Shown in pieces: positions 6,755-11,903 of a stretch of 11,903 nucleotides of DNA (within the stretch, counting starts at the first letter, position 1; each line of letters begins with the position of its first letter). The DNA is from Baffinella frigidus (taxonomy: Eukaryota > Cryptophyceae > Cryptomonadales > Baffinellaceae). The stretch is from contig MU646502.1 of assembly GCA_026770585.1 (NCBI GenBank), forward strand, positions 157,936-169,838, read 5' to 3'. The position numbers were made by a program, and so were the translations under genes. The notes beneath the pieces are model-generated. The model searched no databases. It worked only from the letters and a program-made list of their open reading frames with translations, and was not told the origin of the DNA.

Positions 6755-7227
6755 ATCGTGCAGCCTGACGACTATGCTTCCACACTCCACATGGTCCAAG
6801 ACTTTCCGTCCCCATGCGCTCCTCTGCCTAGCCAGGTCCTCCTTGCTTCACTCCGAGACCGCTCTGGCCGTGTTTCCCCGGGCAAGAGCGCTCTCTTGCC
6901 AGGGCTGCGAAAGACCTGTCTTTCCGTTGCCTTATCCGTAGGAACCCCCCTACGCCCCCTACGGTATTGCTTGCAGTGGGACGTATGGATAATCCACTTG
7001 AGTGTAATCCACGAAATCCCTTCGTAGGCCGCTGTGTGGCACCGAGACACGAGCGAGGCCGTGTCGCTGCGTGAGCTTCGCGTGACGACACCGGTGAGGC
7101 TCAACAGAGATTGATAATTTATTGCCAAACAACCAGCGTCAGCGCCGCACATGCTACGCATTGTGCCACTTACTGTACCCCGTGTCGGCCGCTCATACGA
7201 GCATTTTCCGGGTGGATTCTAACTCCA
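6755..7227. other. Unassigned spacer
   Basis: Open frames of up to 129 codons exist on both strands (minus 6772-7161, plus 6758-7027) but overlap one another and show no recognisable domain or start context. Small structures are the hairpin GGCAAGAG/CTCTTGCC at 6881-6900 and CCGTAGG...CCTACGG at about 6939-6964. Confidence 0.45.
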
Positions 7228-7244
7228 CCTCCTACCAGGCTCAA

Positions 7245-7350
7245 CAGCTAAGGGCGAGGGCGAGGCTCAACAACCTGAGGGTGGGGGTGAGGCTCACGAA
7301 CCTGAGGGTGGGGGTGAGGCTCAGAACCTGGGGGGGTGAGGCTCAGAACC
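7245..7350. repeat. GAGGCTCA minisatellite
   Basis: Degenerate tandem units of about 21-27 nt built from GAGGCTCA, AACCTGAGGGT and GGGGGT. The array runs directly into the first copy of the dispersed repeat at 7352. The GAGGCTCAGAACCTG phrase is echoed near 8388. Confidence 0.8.
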
Positions 7351-7351
7351 T

Positions 7352-7470
7352 GCAGGGACATCTCACCGGGCGCGAAAGGCGGTGTCGAAACGGTGATCAG
7401 CAACCCCATTGTGCAGAACCAACCGTGGGCGAATTGCTGGCAAATCAAGATTATGTTATTTCGACCATCG
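7352..7470. repeat. Dispersed mid-length repeat, copy 1
   Basis: First of a set of related copies. Shared landmarks in order are CAGGGRCRTCT, GCGAGAAGGGCGG, ACGGAGATC, CAACCCCATT, CAGAACC, CGTGGGCGAATTGCTGGCAA, GGTTATGTCATTTCGACGAT and GCTCGGAGGGTGTGG. This copy lacks the last landmark. On the minus strand it reads MGLLITVSTPPFAPGEMSLQ, comparable with copies 2 and 4. Confidence 0.75.
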
Positions 7471-7489
7471 CACAGAACCTGGATGGGGC

Positions 7490-7600
7490 TTGAGGGTTGA
7501 GTGTTGGGGGTTGAGGGTTGAGGGTTGAGGGTGTCGGGTTGAGGGTGTCGGGTTGAGGGTGCCGGGTTGAGGGTTGAGGGTTGAGGGTTGCACCTCCTTC
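7490..7600. repeat. Telomere-like variant array (TTGAGGG)n
   Basis: 7-nt period array of GGGTTGA with occasional GGGTGTCGGGTTGA higher-order units. It keeps the telomere-like period but with a dominant variant not seen in bulk elsewhere in the window. Confidence 0.9.
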
Positions 7601-7609
7601 CTCGCGAAG

Positions 7610-7673
7610 AAGGGGCGTCTTACCGGGTACGAAGGGCGGCGCCAAGACGGAGAGCTGCAACCCCATTTCACAC
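7610..7673. repeat. Dispersed mid-length repeat, copy 2 (partial)
   Basis: Contains GGGGCGTCTTACCGGGTACG, GAAGGGCGGC, AGACGGAGAGCTGCAACCCC and ATTTCACA, then breaks into TTTCGGGTTTAGGG. The minus strand reads MGLQLSVLAPPFVPGKTPLL. Confidence 0.75.
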
Positions 7674-7693
7674 CGGGTTTCGGGTTTAGGGTA

Positions 7694-7794
7694 TCCCTTA
7701 AGTGGCGAGCAGGCTCATACGCCCTACCGTAGGGCCCTAGGACCTGCCTAGGATTTATTGGGGGTCAAATTTGACCCCCTCGCCACTCAAGGGA
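7694..7794. mobile_element. MITE-like fold-back, TCCCTTAAGTGG type, compact copy
   Basis: A 101-bp element flanked by TA (7692-7693 and 7795-7796). Terminal arms are TCCCTTAAGTGGCGAG and CTCGCCACTCAAGGGA. The core CCTACCGTAGG is at 7723-7733. A perfect 20-bp palindrome GGGGGTCAAATTTGACCCCC is at 7760-7779. It matches the left half of the element at 4708 closely. It sits between copies 2 and 3 of the dispersed repeat. Confidence 0.88.
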
Positions 7795-7810
7795 TAGGGT
7801 GCAGAGGGTG

Positions 7811-7945
7811 CGGAGAGCTGCAACCCCCTTTCACAACGTTAGAACCGAACGTGGGCGAAATGCTGGCCATCGTGGTTATGTCATTTCGACGATTGCTCCG
7901 AGGGTGTGGCCTCTCGATTTCGTCGCACACCTTCGCAGGCAAAGG
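7811..7945. repeat. Dispersed mid-length repeat, copy 3
   Basis: Begins within the motif CGGAGAGCTGCAACCCC and continues through ACGTGGGCGAAATGCTGG, GGTTATGTCATTTCGACGAT, GCTCCGAGGGTGTGG and TCGTCGCACACCTTCGC. The tail TCGATTTCGTCGCACACCTT resembles CGATTGCGTCGCGCACCTTC at 9444-9463, extending the repeat unit beyond copy 1. Confidence 0.75.
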
Positions 7946-8042
7946 GTTTGGTGTTAGCATAGACTACGTCTTAAAAAAAGGACGGCAAACCAGCACTGAT
8001 CCTTCGTGACCCTGGGGGACATGCCAAATAATTGACTTACGG

Positions 8043-8219
8043 ACAGGGGCATCTTGCCAGGCGAGAAGGGCGGCTCCGAGACGGAGATCATCAACCCCAT
8101 TTTTTTTCAGAACCAGACGTGGGCGAATTGCTCGCAAATCAGGGTTATGCCATTTCGTCGATTGCTCGGAGGGTGTGGTGGAGCGGGTAGCACGCGCCTC
8201 CCAATTGCACTCGGAGCCA
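8043..8219. repeat. Dispersed mid-length repeat, copy 4 (longest)
   Basis: Carries all landmarks: CAGGGGCATCTTGCCAGGCG, AGACGGAGATCATCAACCCC, CGTGGGCGAATTGCTCGCAA, GTTATGCCATTTCGTCGATT and CTCGGAGGGTGTGG, then GCGCCTCCCAATTGCACTCG. The minus strand reads MGLMISVSEPPFSPGKMPLS but a stop lies just upstream, so it is not an intact gene. Confidence 0.75.
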
Positions 8220-8232
8220 GAACATTTCGCCC

Positions 8233-8324
8233 AAGTCAACTCCCCCTGGAAACCAGCGCCTTAAGTCAAATGCCGGCCATGGTGGCAGGGTCCATCTAAA
8301 CGAAATCAGGGGGGAGTTGACTTA
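8233..8324. repeat. AAGTCAACTCCCCC inverted repeat
   Basis: AAGTCAACTCCCCCTG at 8233-8248 is the inverse of CAGGGGGGAGTTGACTTA at 8307-8324, with one indel. The same motif occurs singly at 5111-5126, and GGTTGACTTA recurs at 8333. It is possibly a small fold-back with a dispersed terminal motif. Confidence 0.6.
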
Positions 8325-8406
8325 GGTGAGCTGGTTGACTTAGCTGAAATCTTGTGGGTCGGAGTGCAATTGCGTCGCGCAGTGAAGCTCAGAACCGTGA
8401 GGGGTC

Positions 8407-8590
8407 GAGCCATTCCGGTAGGACTTGTCGCGTTTTCGGCTTCGAGATTTCAAGATTTCAGACTTCAAAAAGGTTTTAAAGGGCGTAAAACGCTTTAAAA
8501 CACACCGTTTCAAATCTCATGGTACAAATGAAGTCTCGAAGTCTCGAAGTCTCGAAATCGAAAACGCGACAAGTCCTACCGGAATAGCTC
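8407..8590. mobile_element. Fold-back element with 27-bp perfect arms
   Basis: Arms at 8412-8438 and 8559-8585 are perfectly complementary over 27 bases (ATTCCGGTAGGACTTGTCGC at the left). They extend to 8407 and 8590 with one mismatch. Inside the right arm the 8-nt unit GAAGTCTC is repeated three times; the left arm holds a matching but decayed series. The centre, 8473-8501, is a second hairpin, GTTTTAAAG...CTTTAAAAC, with a GCGT/ACGC step. An open frame across it is an accident of the repeat. It has neither core motif of the other two sets. Confidence 0.82.
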
Positions 8591-8636
8591 TATCGAAGCG
8601 CCTCGGGGACCTCTGTGGTGCTTGATGTGCCGCTTG

Positions 8637-8688
8637 TGGTTGAGGGTTTAGGGGTTGGGCTTTAGGGTTCAGGGTTTAGGATCTCCAC
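8637..8688. repeat. Short telomere-like patch
   Basis: About seven degenerate units of the TTTAGGG type (TTGAGGG, TTTAGGG, GTTGGGC, TTCAGGG). It is followed at 8709-8732 by the perfect 24-bp palindrome TTTCACCTTGAA/TTCAAGGTGAAA. Confidence 0.8.
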
Positions 8689-8820
8689 TCAGCAGCGACC
8701 GAGGAACTTTTCACCTTGAATTCAAGGTGAAATTCCGGGTAGGTTCTAGGGCAATGGACAAGATTCTAGTACAAATCGTTTAGATGGACTGTATCCATGA
8801 AGCCCCCGGTGGCTGCTAAG

Positions 8821-8961
8821 TTTATCCGGGGAAACCTATTTTCTTTCGTTTGATGGCAACGAAAATTACTGCACAAGTCGTTCTTATTAGTAATATTAAA
8901 GAATTTATTTTGTAATTTTTGTTGCCATCACATGAAAGAAAAATAGGTTTCCCCGGATAAA
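8821..8961. mobile_element. Fold-back element with AATTTTCGTTG core, TTTATCCGGGG arms
   Basis: Arms 8821-8869 and 8912-8961 pair over about 49 bases with one indel and few mismatches, around a 42-nt AT-rich loop. The outer arm begins TTTATCCGGGGAAACCTATT. The inner arm is CAACGAAAATTACTGCACAA on the left and a T-rich decayed partner on the right. If the arm is taken as TTATCC/GGATAA, AAGT flanks both sides. Confidence 0.88.
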
Positions 8962-8966
8962 AGTGG

Positions 8967-9020
8967 TGCAGGGGCGTCTCGCCGAGCGCAGCGAGGACCG
9001 CTCCCAGACTGAGACAGCTG
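8967..9020. repeat. Dispersed mid-length repeat, copy 5 (fragment)
   Basis: GTGCAGGGGCGTCTCGCCGAGCG then a diverged GACCGCTCCCAGACTGAGAC, matching the left part of copy 4. It lies immediately after the fold-back at 8821 and before the large telomere-like array. Confidence 0.55.
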
Positions 9021-9030
9021 CCCTTCAGGG

Positions 9031-9427
9031 ATAAGGGTTTGGGGTTTGGGGTTTGGGGTTTGGGGTTTGGGGTTTGGGGTTTGGGGTTTGGGGTTTGGGG
9101 TTTGGGGTTTAGGGTCCAGGGTCCAGGGTCCAGGGTTCAGGGATTAGGGTTCAGGGATTAGGGTTGAGGGTTTAGGGTTTGGGTGTTTGGGATTGGGGAT
9201 TAGGTTTTAGGGTGTAGGGTTTGAGGTTTAGGGTTTAGGGTTAGGGATTAGGGTTTAGGGTTTAGGGTTTAGGGTTTAGGGTTAGGGTTTAGGGTTTAGG
9301 GTTTAGGGTTTAGGGTTTATGACTCAGGGTTTACGGCTCAGGGTTCAAGGTTCAGGTTGCAGGGCCTAGGGATCAGGGTTCAGTTTCCAGGGTTTAGGGT
9401 TCAGTGTTCAGGGATTAGGGTGCAAGG
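9031..9427. repeat. Large interstitial telomere-like array (TTTGGGG then TTTAGGG)
   Basis: About 400 bp with the G-rich strand on plus. The first 80 bp is near-perfect TTTGGGG. The rest is TTTAGGG with blocks of TCCAGGG, TTCAGGG, GATTAGGG and TTTACGG variants, decaying to the right. It has strong G-quadruplex potential. It is the largest array in the window. Confidence 0.95.
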
Positions 9428-9462
9428 TTGAGCGCGCGCCTCCCGATTGCGTCGCGCACCTT

Positions 9463-9666
9463 CCACCAGCAACCCGTAGCAGCTTATATCCGCATCGGGC
9501 ACTTCAGTAAATTTCAGCCGAACCAAGGAATTCTCCTTGGTATCTCCCGTCCGCAATTCTAGGTCCCTAGGGTTTCCTACCGTAGGGTCATAGGAAAGAG
9601 TTTTTTAAAACAAAATACCCGAATCCTTGCAAGGATCCGGTATAAGCCGCTACGGGTTGCTGGTGG
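9463..9666. mobile_element. Fold-back element with CCTACCGTAGG core, CCACCAGCAACC arms
   Basis: Arms at 9463-9492 and 9637-9666 pair at about 27 of 30 positions (CCACCAGCAACCCGTAGC at the outer end). The core CCTACCGTAGG is at 9576-9586 with CCTAGGG and CATAGGA beside it, as in the MITE-like elements, but the arms are unrelated to theirs. An ACCAAGGA/TCCTTGGT hairpin lies within. GCTGGTG/CACCAGC at 9659-9677 forms an extra hairpin across the right end. Flanks are TT on both sides, not TA. Confidence 0.75.
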
Positions 9667-9720
9667 TTCGCACCAGCAGGGGAATGAATCGGTGTGTAGC
9701 ATGGCTGCGTTTGAGAGCCC

Positions 9721-9847
9721 ATCCGGGAACAAGTATTTTTCTTTTAAAAATCTGCACGAAAATTACTACACAAATTCTTCGGGACGTGACCTATGTGTAG
9801 TAATTTTCGTTGCCAGAGTCCTAAAAGAAAAATACTTGTTCCCGGAT
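9721..9847. mobile_element. Fold-back element with AGTAATTTTCGTTG core, AGAGCCC duplication
   Basis: Arms 9721-9772 and 9794-9847 match in two blocks: the outer ATCCGGGAACAAGTATTTTT and the inner ACGAAAATTACTACACA, separated by about ten mispaired bases. The loop is 21 nt. AGAGCCC lies directly before the left end (9714-9720) and one base after the right end (9849-9855), a probable 7-bp target duplication. The outer arm is partly similar to the element at 8821. Confidence 0.88.
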
Positions 9848-9887
9848 TAGAGCCCTTTACCACATCGATGGTTGACGCAATCTCCCC

Positions 9888-10030
9888 TTCAGGGTTCAGG
9901 GTTTACGGAGGATGCCCTAAACCCTAAACCCTGAACCCTGAACCCTGAACCCCAACCCCTCCCTTAACCCTAAACCCAAAACCCTAAAACCAAACCGAAA
10001 CCCCTAACCTCTAAACCCAAAGCCCCAAAA
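9888..10030. repeat. Head-to-head telomere-like block
   Basis: A short G-rich stretch (CAGGGTTCAGGGTTTACGG, from 9889) is followed within a few bases by C-rich CCCTAAACCCTAAACCCTGA, continuing degenerately to about 10030. The change of strand at about 9908-9914 gives a G-rich to C-rich, head-to-head arrangement. Confidence 0.85.
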
Positions 10031-10600
10031 TCAAATCTCAGAACGCCGGGAGGGAGAGAGTGGAGGCACCAGTGTGATGCTCCGACCTTGCCTCACCTCG
10101 TAAGCGCGAGTCTGACCCGAGCCGCCAGGAGTTGCGACCCCAGGCTGGCGGGAGTTGTGCCTCTGTGCTGTCGCGCTAGCAGCCATGCGTCTTGCAGGTG
10201 CTACCTGTCTTCTGCCCTGGTTCCATGCCGACACCGGAAGCCGCGAGCACCTTGACAACGGAACCTCCCCCCAACGGCTGCTGGCTCGACCTACCAGCTG
10301 CGCCCGACCCCTCGGCCCATCAGGAAAAAAAAGCCTGCCCCACCAGGTGAGAAGCGGCTCATGCTGCTCGGCCAAATCGTGCGATGCACGTTGAGCCCCG
10401 CGTGAAAGGAAAGCAAGACCCCCCGCCGCCCCTGCTCACACGATTGGATTGTTTCCCTCGTCAAGCGTGCAGGGTGGTTGAGCAACCGCCCGCAGGTGTG
10501 ACACGGGCCGCACACTGTCTGGGGGGAGCACCCAGCTGTGGCACTTGCACCTTGTGAGGCAGCAGAGAGGCGGCAGCACAGAGGAGGCCGGACTAGACGC
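10031..10600. other. Unassigned GC-rich spacer
   Basis: Small open frames exist on both strands (plus 10155-10394, minus 10031-10375), but they overlap and have no recognisable domain. It lies between the telomere-like block and the AT-rich region before SPAG6. No repeat of note was seen. Confidence 0.4.
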
Positions 10601-10604
10601 CGGA

Positions 10605-10935
10605 TTCATTTTTGACAATCAAAATTTCATTTTAAACGCATCAAAAATATAGCCGGACGCGCCAGTACAAAAGTTAGTACTGGAAATCGTTTCTCGGTAC
10701 AAATTGTAAAACCACACACGAATTTAAAATAGCCCAACGGATCTCGATTCTTTGCTGCCGTTTTTTCCAAACCTGAGGTTGCGCAGCGAGGAACGGGCTA
10801 GCTCCTCTCTCTCTCTTCTCTTCTCGTCTTCCTCGCTTCCCAGGAACTTCAAGGAGCGGTCCTGCTGTCGCGTGCTGATCCCGCCGCCGAGAAAGTTTGC
10901 TGATTGGGGTAGCGTTGGGGAAATAGTCTGGAGAG
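10605..10935 (+). promoter_or_regulatory. Putative promoter and 5' leader of SPAG6
   Basis: Composition changes sharply to AT-rich at about 10609-10735, the kind of shift often found just upstream of a gene, then to a CT-rich tract at 10800-10840 that may be 5' UTR. A CCAGTAC/GTACTGG hairpin with an 8-nt loop is at 10662-10683. No TATA box or transcription start can be assigned with confidence. The call is inferred from position and composition. Confidence 0.35.
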
Positions 10936-11903
10936 ATGTCTCGCGCAGTGCTCCAGGTGTTCGAGCAGTACCAGAAGGCGCGTGTGTCCTTCGTGCAAAC
11001 AGTCGCGGATCTTTCGACGCGCCCGCAGAATGTGGAAGCGCTGCAGAACGCCGACGTGATGTCGCTCCTTCGGCCGCTGCTTCTTGACAACGTCCCGTCG
11101 ATCCAGCAGTCGGCGGCGCTGGCGCTCGGGCGCCTGGCCAACTACAACGACGACCTCGCGGAGGCCGTCGTAGGTAACGGCATCCTGCCGCAGCTGGTGT
11201 ACTCGCTGTCCGAGAAGAACAGGTTCTACAAGAAGGCGGCGGCGTTCGTGCTGCGCGCCGTGGCCAAGCACTCCCCGCAGCTCGCGCAGGCGGTGGTCGA
11301 CTCGGGCGCGCTCGACGCGCTGGTGGGGTGCCTCGAGGAGTTCGACCCCTCAGTCAAAGAGGCCGCGGCGTGGGCGCTCGGCTACATCGCGCGGCACAAC
11401 GCCGAGCTCGCGCAGACGGTCGTGGACGCCGGCGCGGTCCCGCTCCTCGTCCTCTGCGTCCAGGAGCCCGAACTCACCCTCAAGCGCATCTCCGCGTGCG
11501 CGCTCAGCGACATCTCCAAGCACTCGCCCGAGCTCGCGCAGGCGGTCGTCGACGCGGGCGCCGTCGCGTACCTCGCGCCCCTCATCCAGAGCGTCGACGG
11601 CAAGCTCAAGCGCCACGTAATCCCTAAACCCTAAACCCTAAACCCTAAACCCTAAACCTCACACCCCAGACCCCAAACCCTAAACCCTAAAACCACACCC
11701 TAAAATCCCAACCCCAAACCCCACACCCTAAACCCCCAACCCCAAACCCCAAACCCCAAACCCCAAGCCCTACACCAGGTGTGCGCGTGCCTGGCGCAAA
11801 TAGCCAAGCACTCGGTGGAGCTTGCGGAGGTGGTGGTGGAGGCGGAGATCTTCCCCAAGATCCTCACCTGCCTCAAGGACGTCGATACACAGGTCGCAAG
11901 AGA
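10936..11903 (+). CDS. SPAG6: SPAG6/PF16 axonemal armadillo-repeat protein, 5' part, two exons
   Basis: Central-pair component of motile flagella (PF16 in Chlamydomonas), needed for central-apparatus stability and beating. The start MSRAVLQVFEQYQKAR matches the family N-terminus, which fixes ATG 10936. Exon 1 (10936-11616, 227 codons) and exon 2 (11779-11903, 41 codons plus two bases) give 268 residues, roughly half of the usual length near 510; the rest lies beyond the right edge. Armadillo repeats of 42 residues follow in order: about 31-71, 72-113, 114-155, 156-197 and 198-239. Family phrases visible are ALALGRLANYNDDLAEAVV, RFYKKAAAFVLRAV, EAAAWALGYIARHN, ALSDISKHSPELAQ and, after the intron, AKHSVELAEVVVEAEIFP. 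Codons are strongly GC3-rich. The identity is secure; integrity of the missing half is unknown. It implies an organism or life stage with motile flagella. Confidence 0.96.
11617..11778 (+). other. SPAG6 intron made of telomere-like repeat
   Basis: A phase-0 GT-AG intron of 162 nt. The donor is CAC|GTAATC and the acceptor is ACACCAG|GTG. Reading through meets a TAA at 11632-11634, whereas splicing restores the armadillo repeat (KLKRH then VCACLAQIAKH). About 11621-11774 is CCCTAAA, CCCCAAA, CCACACC and related units. The donor and acceptor surroundings, CCACGT and CCAGGT, differ by one base and could be a 6-bp insertion-site duplication. Family members commonly have Q rather than H at the junction, which CAG would encode. 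Confidence 0.85.

Noticed and set aside
6772-7161. 129-codon minus-strand open frame
   Set aside because: It overlaps a plus-strand frame of similar quality, has no recognisable domain and sits between repeats.
7245-7350. CRISPR-like array
   Set aside because: Units are adjacent and degenerate, with no unique spacers of constant length, and the genome is eukaryotic.
10155-10394. 79-codon plus-strand open frame with a hydrophobic start
   Set aside because: The beginning could resemble a signal peptide, but the rest has no domain. It overlaps an opposite-strand frame and has no supporting context.
11328-11627. Alternate-frame and antisense open frames over SPAG6 exon 1
   Set aside because: They are shadows of the strongly GC3-biased SPAG6 coding sequence, which has clear family homology.

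Overview
This window looks like nuclear DNA of a repeat-rich eukaryote, most likely a flagellated microalga. The evidence is a GC3-rich armadillo-repeat gene for the axoneme protein SPAG6/PF16 with a GT-AG intron, a MYND plus C2H2 zinc-finger gene, and long degenerate arrays of 7-nt telomere-like repeats related to TTTAGGG/CCCTAAA. I see no bacterial operon structure, tRNA, rRNA or CRISPR. The lineage cannot be fixed from the sequence: TTTAGGG-type repeats occur in green algae and in several other algal groups. A repeat-laden prasinophyte-like green alga is one guess.

Layout. Bases 1-351 are C-rich telomere-like arrays ending at a possible splice acceptor and short exon fragment (352-423). 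Bases 424-1531 hold GA/CT microsatellites and degenerate copies of a dispersed repeat with GA/CT tails. A 10-bp minisatellite (1984-2073) precedes the intact zinc-finger gene (2341-3255). From 3710 to 5424 lies a train of short TA-flanked inverted-repeat elements (MITE-like), and 5523-6517 carries large fold-back elements, including a 38-bp perfect palindrome. Bases 6582-9427 alternate telomere-like arrays, minisatellites, copies of a roughly 140-190 bp dispersed repeat and more fold-backs. Two further fold-backs (9463-9666, 9721-9847) and a head-to-head telomere-like block (9888-10030) lead to the upstream region of SPAG6. SPAG6 starts at 10936 and runs off the right edge. Its only visible intron (11617-11778) is made almost wholly of telomere-like repeat.

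Only two genes are well supported, and nothing suggests that they work together. The most unusual content is non-coding. There are two sets of fold-back elements, each with a conserved core (CCTACNGTAGG in one, TGTGTAGTAATTTTCGTTG in the other), whose outer arms differ between elements yet pair within each element. The second standout is the telomere-like intron inside a conserved flagellar gene. These readings come from visual inspection; no alignment or database search was run.
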